This document shows positions 18,401-27,738 of a stretch of 64,000 bases of DNA, in pieces. The stretch lies in NCBI RefSeq assembly GCF_004364865.1, contig NZ_SOAU01000001.1:930001-994000 (forward strand), read 5' to 3'. The number at the start of each line of letters is the position of its first letter. Position 1 is the first letter of the stretch. Position numbers and translations under genes: made by a program. A model generated the notes under the pieces. The model had not been told where the DNA came from and did no database searches. It was given only the letters and a program-made list of their open reading frames with translations. This stretch comes from Ilumatobacter fluminis. Its GTDB lineage: Bacteria; Actinomycetota; Acidimicrobiia; Acidimicrobiales; Ilumatobacteraceae.

Positions 18401-19173
18401 GACGTCGAGCCCGCGCTGAGCTGAGCGAACCCGCCACCGACTGTCGCGCTGTTGGCGGAGAGATCGCTGTTCTCGATGGCAACCAGCTCCTGGGTGACGG
18501 TCGCAACGCCACCGCCCTTGACCCCGGCACTGTTCGAACGGATGGTGGTTGCCGACACGGTCAGCGCTGCGTCCGAACGTATCCCGCCACCATCCGCTGC
18601 GGCCGTGTTGTTGCCGATGTCGGAGTCGATGATGGTCAGCGGCCCGGCGGAGTAGATCCCTCCGCCGCTATCAGTTGCCTGGCTGTCTCTGATGTCGGTG
18701 TTGACGATGGTCAGAGTGCCGCTGTTGTGGATGCCGCCGCCGTCGGTCCCGGCACCGTTTGCGATGTACAGGTTCTCGATCGATACGACCGCAGTGGACG
18801 CGATCGACAATCCTCGTGCAGCGTCCTGGCCGTCGATGGTCGCGTACTCGCCGGAGATGTGGGTAGCTCCGGTCAGTGCCGGAAGATCGGAGGTCAACCC
18901 GATGTAGGTGGCCGAGCCGAGGACGATCGTGTCCTCATCGGTGTCGGAGCCACCGGGGCAGTCGCCTGCCGGCGAGTTGGTGTTCGCTGCCAGGATTGCT
19001 TCGCGTAGCGAGCACGAGCCGTCAACGACCACGTCGTCGGCAGTCGTGTCGACGACGATCGTCGTGCCCGCGGCCTGCGCCACTGTGTCGGGCACCGCGA
19101 CGAAAACGGTCGTGGCGAGTAGCGCTGCGCCCGCAGTCGCCGCCCAACCCCATGGTCGACAAACGCTCTTCAT
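15409..19173 (-). CDS. exported CSLREA/beta-helix protein with thrombospondin-3 repeats and triple C-terminal module (1,254 aa)
   Basis: The start ATG at 19173 has GGAGGT 6 bases upstream. A signal peptide covers about residues 1-35. Next comes the CSLREA motif (DGSCSLREAILAANT), typical of exported parallel-beta-helix proteins. Two beta-helix regions follow, built from short turns such as GGGIHNSGTLTIVNTDI and GGAIGSGGDLTIVNSTL, each with a choice-of-anchor-like tail (SPAIDLVSGAVVP, SPALDFVTGAVPG). Residues about 795-875 are thrombospondin type 3 calcium repeats (DADGDGIFDPSDNC, DGDGDGIGDACD). The last 380 residues are three copies of the module also found on three other proteins here. Its third copy closely matches the third copy of the RCC1 protein. 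A calcium-stabilised cell-surface adhesin or matrix protein is the best guess. No enzyme motif is seen. Confidence 0.85.
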   Translation of the reverse strand: MKSVCRPWGWAATAGAALLATTVFVAVPDTVAQAAGTTIVVDTTADDVVVDGSCSLREAILAANTNSPAGDCPGGSDTDEDTIVLGSATYIGLTSDLPALTGATHISGEYATIDGQDAARGLSIASTAVVSIENLYIANGAGTDGGGIHNSGTLTIVNTDIRDSQATDSGGGIYSAGPLTIIDSDIGNNTAAADGGGIRSDAALTVSATTIRSNSAGVKGGGVATVTQELVAIENSDLSANSATVGGGFAQLSAGSTSMIVNSSITGNTASQRGGGVFNDWGTMQVAWSTLVWNSAPLGANISNYGASDTQLTLTASIVANGYDGGFDVELHTGGEPAVASFVSGGYNVIENPGPDTPFSTDGTSVIADPMLDGMSDHGGGTWSIPLLPGSPAIDLVSGAVVPVVTTDQRGATRPSGVAADAGSFENVCSGTSWTVATGGDLGAAIACYNRLDGPGIATIDIDADLDLTRRLPTIVNTTPDLALVVDGGGHTIDGNGNARQLVIQSATTVRDVTITGSYALQGGAILVAGPTTLDGVTVTGNRSGTGGGLYVSYSTLSIVDSLISDNLAGWAGGLSMYDSTVEIVDSTFADNVATDGSGGGINVTSGTLDVSGTTMTGNRAESGGAIGSGGDLTIVNSTLTDNTATDNGGAISIVGDASILFSTITDNSSSVGAGIATFETSSSLEVGGSILTTNVGSSDVQIGSGDPSFTSLGYNLLGTVDSGITAFGGTDQLGVSDPGLEALGDVGGPTSTRALRPGSPALDFVTGAVPGSPATDQRGVSRPQGAAHDAGAVEAQDADGDGIFDPSDNCVNDANPGQTDGDGDGIGDACDPIDDDDIDGDGIDNPDDNCPAVLNPGQSDVDGDGAGDACDERNDNNAYTSVDPARFVDTRPIGDTLDDRYERTGANPAGTFMEVDIAGRGDVPDDVNAVIVNLTTVGATAPGHATVYPCTTDIPTASTVNYTPGSVTPNEVIAKVSATGSICIYTHADVHVIADVVGYVALGSPHTPIDPARYADSRDQPTFDNRSRNTGPRQAGTTWKIQIAGRGEIPVTATTAVLNVTAVNPQAAGHFTIYPCTDEVPTASSLNYFPGQVRPNEVVAKLSDTGHVCIHTHATSHVIVDAVGYLTPTDGHTPLEPTRYGDTRNQPTFDDQHRNTGPIPAGTSWKVPIAGRGAIPASATTAVLNVTAVNPQAAGHLTVYPCTDEVPNASHVNYTAGDVRANEVIAKLDPAGHVCIYTHATTHILIDATSHNG

Positions 19174-19298
19174 GATTCAACCTCCGCCACGCAGCCCGCT
19201 GCCGCCGTCTCGGCACCCTAGCAAGCCGGTGCGAAGGGCGACCGAGATGGCCCGGACGCCGGGCGGATTGAGATGACCGCGTGCGGAGCTGTTCTACG

Positions 19299-21266
<1,968 letters not shown>

Positions 21267-21273
21267 ACCACGC

Positions 21274-23523
21274 ATGACCGAACCCGGCCCACCGACTCCT
21301 CGACCCGACGACGCCGACGACGACTCGTCCGAGCTCGGGAGAGCGCTGGGCCGGCTCAAGCGGGACGGCACGGATGCCGATGATGCCTCTGTGAGCAATG
21401 ATGCACCGTCGCGGATGAGCTGGAGTTCGGTCACCGACGCCGACGCCGAACCCCAGCCGCCGACCGAGGCACCACCGGCGGCCCCGACGCCGCGTTCGGA
21501 GTCGTCGTTCCAGTTCGACCTGGGCGGTGCGCTCGCCAAGTTCGGCGACCCCGCCGCGCCACCCGACGCCGCTGGAGCACCTCCGGCATCGGCTCCTGAA
21601 GCCCCTGCCGCTCCGGCTCCGGCTCCTGAATCCCCCGCCGCCGCTCCGGCTCCTGAAGCCCCCGCCGCGCCGGCGCCCGCTCCTGCGATGCCCACCACAC
21701 CGGCACCGGCACCGGCTCCGGCCGCCGACATGCCGGCGGCGCCGCCGGCTCCCGAACCGCCGGCTGCACCGGCACCTGCGCCGGCGACACCGGCCGCGGA
21801 ATCGCCGCTGCCACAGCGAGCCGCGCCGGCACCCGAGTCCGCTCCGCTGCCGCAGCGGACGACCTCCGACGATCTGCCCAAGCGCGGTGCACCCGAACCG
21901 ATGCCGGCCGACCAGTTGCCGCGGCGCCGCACCCCGACGGCGCCGCCGGCCGACGAGTTGCCACAGCGGCGCTCCCCGGCCCCGGTCGAAGGCCTGCCGC
22001 GTCGACGAGACGACGACCCGATCGATCCGACGCCGGCGGCCCCGGCCGCCCGTGCCACTCCGGCACCGTCGACGCCCGACCGCTCGGTGTTCGACACCAC
22101 CAATCCCGCGCCGGCCCTGCCCCGCAATCCGCAACGGGCGCCGATCGACGAGCCGGCCGCGCCGGTCCTCCCTGCTGCAACGACCGCTGCGTTGCCGACC
22201 CTCCCGGCGTCGAATCCGGCCGCGCCGCCGCCGGTCGCGGACAACCCGGCGACGCCGAAAGGTCCGGACGTCAGTGCGGTCCGCTCGTTCGAGTTGAAGC
22301 AACAGCGTGAGAAGCGCAAGAGCCGTCTGTTCGGCTTCACCTTCCTCGCGTTCGTCGTGGTGGCCGGTGTCGTGGCGGTCGGACTGCTGTTCGGACGCGA
22401 TTGGCTGTTCCCGACGCAGTGGAACGAGGAGCTCATTCCGCTCGTCGACGAGATCCAGCTGGAGAACGAGGCCGAGTTCGCCGAGCCGGTGCCGGTCGAA
22501 GACCTGTCGGGCGGCGACTACGCGGCGAAGGCACTCGAGGCGACGTTCGGCGACGACTGGGCTGCGGCGTTCCCGCAATGGCGTGCCCTCGGCCTCGCGA
22601 GTGGATCGGTCGATGCCCCGACCATCGTCGACACCGTGGTCGCTTGGCGTCCCGCTGTCTACGACGCCGACGCCGGCGTGATCTACCGGTCCGGCGCAGC
22701 CGCTGCCGCCCCGACGGACGAGGCGACGAACGACGAGGCGACGACGGACGGGGCGAGCGCCGACACGACGACCTCGATGGACGACGCACTGCGCCTCGCC
22801 CTGCTGCAGGCTTTCGACGACCAGCGGGGTATCGACCCGACCGAGGTCGACGGAGCGTCCGGCATCATCGGGGTCTCGTCGCCGCAGGCTGTCGCGGCAG
22901 CGGCGGTCGACCGAGCACTGCTCATCGGTTCGACCGACGTCCCCGATGTCGCATCCGACGCCCAGATCGCCCTGCCGCTCCTGTACGAGATGATCGCCGT
23001 CGACGTTTTCGGCGAGCCGATCATCGAGGCCGCCGACCTCGACCCGGCGCCGCAGTACGGCGACGATTATCCCGACGCGGTGCTCGACGCCCTCGTCGAT
23101 GACCATGAGCTCGCGACGCTCGGCCCGCTCCCCGACGGTGCGGAGCCGATCGGAGAACCGACGGCGCTCGGGCCCGACGCCTGGCAGCTCGTCTGGCAAA
23201 ACCGTCTGCCCGACCCCACCACCGTGCGCTTGCGCTCGCTGATCGGCGCCGACGCCTACCAGCCGTTCGTCCAGGGTGGAAAGGGATGCGTCGCCGCAGC
23301 GTTCCAGACCGAGGCCGACATCAATGCCGGCGAAGTCGTCACGGCGCTCACTGCCTGGGCCACGGCGGCCCCGCTCGAGGCGTCACCGTCGATCTCGATC
23401 TCGCCCGCCGATCCGGCTCGTGTCGAGTTCGTGACGTGCGACCCCGGCGCTACCGCCGAGCAGTCGGTCGACCCGGCCACCATCACGAGCCTGATCGAAC
23501 GTCAGCTCGCCGCCCTCGGCTGA
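21274..23523 (+). CDS. membrane protein with Pro/Ala-rich cytoplasmic domain, function unknown (749 aa)
   Basis: The first 340 residues are low-complexity Pro/Ala sequence, with repeated APAPEAPAAPAP-like and QLPRRR/ELPQRR-like stretches, and are probably disordered and cytoplasmic. A basic KQQREKRKSR stretch precedes one membrane helix (FGFTFLAFVVVAGVVAVGLLFG, about residues 352-373). About 375 acidic, presumably extracytoplasmic residues follow with only two obvious cysteines (GKGCVAAAF, VTCDPG). No family is recognised. It follows acs by 7 bases, but nothing in the protein suggests a role in acetate metabolism. Proline-rich cytoplasmic regions before a single helix are seen in actinobacterial cell-envelope proteins. 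That resemblance is only general. Confidence 0.75.
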   Translation: MTEPGPPTPRPDDADDDSSELGRALGRLKRDGTDADDASVSNDAPSRMSWSSVTDADAEPQPPTEAPPAAPTPRSESSFQFDLGGALAKFGDPAAPPDAAGAPPASAPEAPAAPAPAPESPAAAPAPEAPAAPAPAPAMPTTPAPAPAPAADMPAAPPAPEPPAAPAPAPATPAAESPLPQRAAPAPESAPLPQRTTSDDLPKRGAPEPMPADQLPRRRTPTAPPADELPQRRSPAPVEGLPRRRDDDPIDPTPAAPAARATPAPSTPDRSVFDTTNPAPALPRNPQRAPIDEPAAPVLPAATTAALPTLPASNPAAPPPVADNPATPKGPDVSAVRSFELKQQREKRKSRLFGFTFLAFVVVAGVVAVGLLFGRDWLFPTQWNEELIPLVDEIQLENEAEFAEPVPVEDLSGGDYAAKALEATFGDDWAAAFPQWRALGLASGSVDAPTIVDTVVAWRPAVYDADAGVIYRSGAAAAAPTDEATNDEATTDGASADTTTSMDDALRLALLQAFDDQRGIDPTEVDGASGIIGVSSPQAVAAAAVDRALLIGSTDVPDVASDAQIALPLLYEMIAVDVFGEPIIEAADLDPAPQYGDDYPDAVLDALVDDHELATLGPLPDGAEPIGEPTALGPDAWQLVWQNRLPDPTTVRLRSLIGADAYQPFVQGGKGCVAAAFQTEADINAGEVVTALTAWATAAPLEASPSISISPADPARVEFVTCDPGATAEQSVDPATITSLIERQLAALG

Positions 23524-23558
23524 TCGCCACCGGCGGCGCCGGTGCACCGGCGATTCAG
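23520..23558. terminator. bidirectional hairpin between convergent genes
   Basis: CTGATCGCC at 23520-23528 pairs with GGCGATTCAG at 23549-23558, with one bulged T. The inner sequence can pair further (CCGG with CCGG). The left arm holds the TGA of the membrane protein gene and the right arm holds the stop of yajQ. Confidence 0.45.
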
Positions 23559-24043
23559 TCGCGGAAGTTCTGGAACTGCAGCGAGATCCCGAGATCCTTC
23601 TCCTTGAGGATCTGGATCGTCTGCTGCAACGCATCGCGCTTCTTGCTCGTCACACGGACGGTGTCGCCCTGGGTTTGGCTCTGCGTGCCCTTGGGGGCCT
23701 CGGCCTTGATGATCTTGTTGATCTCCTTGGCCTTGTCGGACGAGATGCCGACCTTGATCGTCGCGACCTGACGCACCGTGTTCTGCGTCGCCTCCTGGAC
23801 GTCGTCGTACTCGAGGCCGCGCAACGACACACCACGCTTGACGAGCTTCTCCTCGACGACCGTGCGCAACGCATCGAGGCGGTCTTCGCTGGCGGTGTGC
23901 ATCGTGATGACGAGTTCGTTCAGCTCGATCGTCGAGTTCGTGTTCTTGAAGTCGAAGCGGTTGGCGATCTCGCGCTGGGCCTGATCGACGGCATTGCGGA
24001 CTTCCTGGCGATCGACTTCGGACACGACATCGAAACTGGGCAT
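23555..24043 (-). CDS. yajQ: YajQ-family nucleotide-binding protein (162 aa)
   Basis: This is a member of the YajQ/UPF0234 family, small cytosolic proteins. Some family members bind cyclic di-GMP and act as effectors of regulators. Family hallmarks are the start MPSFDVVSEVDRQEVRNAVDQ and the segment REIANRFDFKNTNS. VRVTSKKRDALQQTIQ and the C-terminal LQFQNFRD are further hallmarks. The length of 162 residues is standard. The N-terminus follows the family exactly, so ATG 24043 is firm. It lies between a converging membrane protein gene and a divergent tRNA gene. Whether this copy binds a cyclic dinucleotide cannot be read from sequence. Confidence 0.95.
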   Translation of the reverse strand: MPSFDVVSEVDRQEVRNAVDQAQREIANRFDFKNTNSTIELNELVITMHTASEDRLDALRTVVEEKLVKRGVSLRGLEYDDVQEATQNTVRQVATIKVGISSDKAKEINKIIKAEAPKGTQSQTQGDTVRVTSKKRDALQQTIQILKEKDLGISLQFQNFRD

Positions 24044-24084
24044 GGAATCGAGGCTACCTCTGCGTCAATCCGGGTCGAGGGCGC

Positions 24085-24090
24085 TACGCT
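24085..24090 (+). promoter_or_regulatory. possible -10 element for tRNA-Tyr
   Basis: TACGCT lies 16 bases before the mature tRNA-Tyr. The same hexamer stands 18 bases before tRNA-Trp (40523-40528). No good -35 element is visible. Confidence 0.3.
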
Positions 24091-24106
24091 GCCCGTTCGA
24101 CAATTT

Positions 24107-24191
24107 GGGTCGGTGCCCGAGTGGCCAAAGGGAACGGGCTGTAAACCCGTCGGCATTGCCTTCGAAGGTTCGAATCCTTCCCGGCCCACCA
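24107..24191 (+). tRNA. tRNA-Tyr (GTA)
   Basis: The acceptor stem GGGTCGG pairs with CCGGCCC, with one G-T pair. The anticodon stem ACGGG/CCCGT holds the loop CTGTAAA with anticodon GTA. A long variable arm, as in all bacterial tRNA-Tyr, and the T-arm GAAGG-TTCGAAT-CCTTC follow. The CCA end is encoded (24189-24191). It stands alone between yajQ and the SARP regulator. Confidence 0.97.
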
Positions 24192-24264
24192 GATCGCACG
24201 AGCGATCGAACTCGACAACGGCGTCGCTCCACCTCGGTGGGGCGGCGCCGTTGCGCGTTCCGCG

Positions 24265-27200
24265 CTAGGCCGCGTCGAGACGGCTGCGGTTCCGGTCGAC
24301 CCTGTCCCGAGCGAGCGGGGCGTGAGCTGCTTCGAGCGCTGCACGCTGCAGATACTCGGCTGCGTCGTCGCGTTCGAGCGTCGTGGCCAGCGCCCCGAGG
24401 CCGTGCGACACCGGACCCCAGCTCGCTCCTCCTCCGCCGTAGCAACTGAGCGACACCCACTGTCCGTCGTACGGCCGGAGGAGGGGGAACAGGGCTTCGG
24501 CGGCCTCGACGTCGCCCAGCATCGACGCCGTGTGTGCGAGCACGCCGAGACCGAGGAACCGGTTCGGGTCGTCCGGGAGGTTCTCGACCCGTTCGTCGAC
24601 GAACCAGCGGAGGTGACGTGCCGCCAGCCGGTCGTCGCCGGCTTCGGCGGCACACAGCGACAGCACGGCTCGGAACGTCGGGATGTTCGGGCTGGCGTCG
24701 ACGGCAGCGGTGAGTAGGTCGATCATGCCAACGACCGTGCCGGCGTAGAGCGCGATTGCGACCTGGTTGACGGCGCGACACACGTGCGCCTCGACGAACG
24801 CCTCGCGGAGACCGACGGCGTGGGCGCTCACGGCGTCGGCCTGCTCCAGATCGCCGGCGACGAGATGGAGGAGGCCGCGCCAGGTCTCGACGGTCCACGC
24901 CCAGTAGGGGTCGGGGTAGTCGGCGAGCAGCGCAGTCGCTCGGTCGAGCGCCTCGGCGGCCTCGACGTGACGGTTGGCGCGCACGAGATCGTCGCACCGG
25001 TAGAGCTCGGTGGTGATGCGGACCTCGGGGGTGACGGCCTTCGCCGGGAGCGCCGCGACCCGGTCGAGATCGGCGAGCCGTCCGGGCAGATCGTTCGGTC
25101 CGAGCTGCGCGTATCGGTAGCCGAGCAGGGCACGGGCGTGGGTGTTCGGGTCGGGCGGTGTCAACCGCTCCGCCCGGTCGAGTGCGGACCGCAAGAGGCG
25201 GTCTCGCTCGACCTTCGGGCCGGTGAGCAGCATCAGGAACGCGAGTTCGCGTTCGAGGTCGCTCCGCAACGGCTCGAGGACGCGGTCATCCCGGGACGCA
25301 GTGCGTTCGATGTGGTCGAGGGCGCGGCGGAGCACGTCGAACTGGGCGGCTTCGTCATGGGCGAGCGCTCCTCGACCGGCGCGCCCGACGAGGGTCAACG
25401 CGGCACGCGCGTGCATGACGACGTCGTCGTGTTCGTCGGCCAACGCTGCGGCCCCGAGCAATGCTGCCGAGGCGTCGTCGGCGCGACCGGCCCCGAGCAA
25501 CGCTCGTCCGAGCCCCACGTTCGCCCGGATCGTCTCTGCCGGTGCGACGGCGTGCCGGGCGGCGATGGTGAAACACTCGGTGGCGTGCGACCAGGCGCCG
25601 ACGGGCAGACTGCGTTCGCCGGCGAGCGATGCGTGGCCGTGGGCTCGGGCGTCACCGGCGGCATCGAAATGCCGGGCGATCCGGGCGTGCTCGTCCGGTC
25701 GGCTGACGCCGAGTGCTTCCGCGGTCGCGACGTGGAGCCGGATGCGCACGAGGGGTCCGATCGACTCCTCGACGATGTCGCGTGTCAAGGCGTGCGAGAA
25801 CGAGACGTTCGCTGCGGTGTCGACGTCGAGAAAGCCTCGCTGTGCCAGCTGGTCGAGTCGGGTGGCGGCGTCGTCGACCGTCAGATCGCACACCGTCGCC
25901 ACCACCGGCAGTTCGACCGACTGACCACTGACCGCTGCCGAACGCAGCACCGCGACGGCGTCGTCGTCGAGCGTCGCGATGCGGTGGTGGAGCCACTCCC
26001 TGATCGGGGCGGGGACCTCGTCGATGTCGAGACGCCCGGTCGCCGATGCGGCTCGGGCGAGTTCGCTCGCGTACAGCGGCAGACCACCTGTGCGGAGGTG
26101 CAGCGCCTCGGCGCCCCGTTCGTCGACCGGCAGGTCGGTGCGTTCGGTCACGAGTCGAGCGACGTCGCCTCGTTCGAGTGGCTCGAGGGCGATGTCGACG
26201 ATGCCGATCGACCGGGCGACTTCGCCCCATCGCCCGGCCCCGTCGCCGTCGTCGGGGCGGCTCGTGCCGACGATCAGCAGTGGTGCCGACGCCCCGTCGA
26301 TCGCCTCCTGGAGCAGGACCACGGAGTCGGCCGACGCCCATTGCAGATCGTCGAACAGCCAGATCGTCGGCCGGTCGGACAAGCGCTCGACGAGTTGCGA
26401 CAGTGAGCGGCCGACACGCGTGCGCACGAGATCGGCGGCGAGTCCCGGTTCGGGGGCATGGTCACCCAGGAGGATGCGGAGCGGATCGTCGGCAGGCACG
26501 AGGGTCGGGTCGTGGGCGACCGCGCGTTCGACGGCCTCGGTGATCGCCCCCAACGCTCGGCCGGTGTCGGGTCGGTGGCGTCCCCACAACACACGCACGT
26601 CGGGATCGTCGACGCCCGCTCGGCGACAGAACTCGTCGACCAGTCGGGTCTTGCCGATCCCTGCCTGGCCGCGGACCACGACCATCCGTGGACCGCCGAG
26701 CGTGCACGTCTCGTCCCAGACCGTACCGAGTCGATCGAGCTCGGTCTCGCGACCCACGAACGGGTCGTCGCGATGCGGATGGATCGGCGGGGCGGGGCGC
26801 GGGGTGCCGGCGGCCGGCGTGGGATCGGCGGCGAGGATCGTGCTCTCGAGGTCGACCAGATCGGGTCCGGGCGTGAGGCCCACCTCGGCGAGCTGACGGC
26901 GGGCGTCGGCCAGGGTCAGGAGGGCTTCTCGTCGCCGCCCGAGTCGCATCTGGGCCGACGCGAGCAGCGACCAGCGGTGTTCGCGGAACGGTTCGTCCTC
27001 GACCGCTCGCCGCAGTCGCTCGACGAGTTCCGGTGTCGGTTCGACGTCGGCCGACGCGGCCAGGGCCACCTCGTCGGCGTCGGTGGCGGCGACGCGGAGC
27101 TGCGCTCGGAGTTCGAGCACCTCTGGTGTATCGGGGAGGTCGGCGAGCAGCTGATCCGTCGGGTCGCCCGACGCCAGGTCGACGACGACGTCGGGACCGA

Positions 27201-27486
27201 GTCGATAGCCGTCGGGGTGGCTGTCGACGAGCCCGTCGGCCGATCGCTTGAGCCGCGAGACGTGGTTGTGGATCGACTTGACCGCCGACGCAGGCTGGGC
27301 ATCACCCCAGATCAGCTCGGCGAGGCGCGACGACGGCAGCGGAGTCGGATGCGCCGCCGCGAGTGCTGCGACCACGGCGCGTTCCTTCGGCCGTAACTCG
27401 ATCGCATCGCTGCCGGCGAAAACCCGGGTGCGCCCGCGCAGAACCACGCGCCACCGACCCGAGGGCGATCCGCCAGAATCCCGCAC
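24265..27486 (-). CDS. SARP/BTAD-type transcriptional regulator with AAA ATPase and helical-repeat domains (1,073 aa)
   Basis: This is a large AfsR-like regulator. Residues about 10-100 are an OmpR-type winged helix (RPKERAVVAALAAAHPTPLPSSRLAELIWGD, then KSIHNHVSRLKR). Residues about 105-250 are the bacterial transcriptional activator domain (HRWSLLASAQMRLGRRREALLTLADARRQL). The ATPase domain starts at FVGRETELDRL, with Walker A GQAGIGKT near residue 275 and Walker B IWLFDDLQWA near 375. The last 450 residues are alpha-helical, TPR-like repeats. The start is GTG 27486. It is divergent from the giant exported-protein gene at 27739. The region between them contains 11-bp-spaced direct repeats of the kind OmpR-type domains bind, so it may control that gene and itself. 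No biosynthetic cluster is nearby, although SARPs often regulate secondary metabolism. Confidence 0.88.
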   Translation of the reverse strand: MRDSGGSPSGRWRVVLRGRTRVFAGSDAIELRPKERAVVAALAAAHPTPLPSSRLAELIWGDAQPASAVKSIHNHVSRLKRSADGLVDSHPDGYRLGPDVVVDLASGDPTDQLLADLPDTPEVLELRAQLRVAATDADEVALAASADVEPTPELVERLRRAVEDEPFREHRWSLLASAQMRLGRRREALLTLADARRQLAEVGLTPGPDLVDLESTILAADPTPAAGTPRPAPPIHPHRDDPFVGRETELDRLGTVWDETCTLGGPRMVVVRGQAGIGKTRLVDEFCRRAGVDDPDVRVLWGRHRPDTGRALGAITEAVERAVAHDPTLVPADDPLRILLGDHAPEPGLAADLVRTRVGRSLSQLVERLSDRPTIWLFDDLQWASADSVVLLQEAIDGASAPLLIVGTSRPDDGDGAGRWGEVARSIGIVDIALEPLERGDVARLVTERTDLPVDERGAEALHLRTGGLPLYASELARAASATGRLDIDEVPAPIREWLHHRIATLDDDAVAVLRSAAVSGQSVELPVVATVCDLTVDDAATRLDQLAQRGFLDVDTAANVSFSHALTRDIVEESIGPLVRIRLHVATAEALGVSRPDEHARIARHFDAAGDARAHGHASLAGERSLPVGAWSHATECFTIAARHAVAPAETIRANVGLGRALLGAGRADDASAALLGAAALADEHDDVVMHARAALTLVGRAGRGALAHDEAAQFDVLRRALDHIERTASRDDRVLEPLRSDLERELAFLMLLTGPKVERDRLLRSALDRAERLTPPDPNTHARALLGYRYAQLGPNDLPGRLADLDRVAALPAKAVTPEVRITTELYRCDDLVRANRHVEAAEALDRATALLADYPDPYWAWTVETWRGLLHLVAGDLEQADAVSAHAVGLREAFVEAHVCRAVNQVAIALYAGTVVGMIDLLTAAVDASPNIPTFRAVLSLCAAEAGDDRLAARHLRWFVDERVENLPDDPNRFLGLGVLAHTASMLGDVEAAEALFPLLRPYDGQWVSLSCYGGGGASWGPVSHGLGALATTLERDDAAEYLQRAALEAAHAPLARDRVDRNRSRLDAA

Positions 27487-27527
27487 GCAAACGATCGTAG
27501 CCAGCTCGGGGAAGCGTCGCGTCAGCT

Positions 27528-27583
27528 CGCTGTTACCCCGCTGTTACCCGGCACTCGTATGGTGCGCGTCACAGGTAACAGCG
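27528..27583 (+). promoter_or_regulatory. direct-repeat operator and promoter for the 27739 giant gene
   Basis: CGCTGTTACC occurs at 27528-27537 and again at 27539-27548, an 11-bp period. An inverted copy, GGTAACAGCG, lies at 27574-27583. The 7-mer CTGTTAC ends at 27547 and a -10-like TATGGT begins at 27558, i.e. 10 bases later. A box covering the -35 position 10 bases before the -10 is the geometry of PhoB and SARP activated promoters. The 20-mer GCTGTTACCCCGCTGTTACC is identical to that upstream of the giant gene at 43203. Confidence 0.55.
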
Positions 27584-27738
27584 AGATCGCGGGTGCGCTC
27601 GGGCCGATCGGCTCGGTGGGCACTCGCCGTCGGATCCGGCGGGATCGCGACGCGTCTCCGGCCGCCGGGGTTCATGACCCGGGCGGACAGGTGTCGCGTC
27701 CCTCCAGCCGGACCGCATCGGACGGAGCAAAGGGAAAC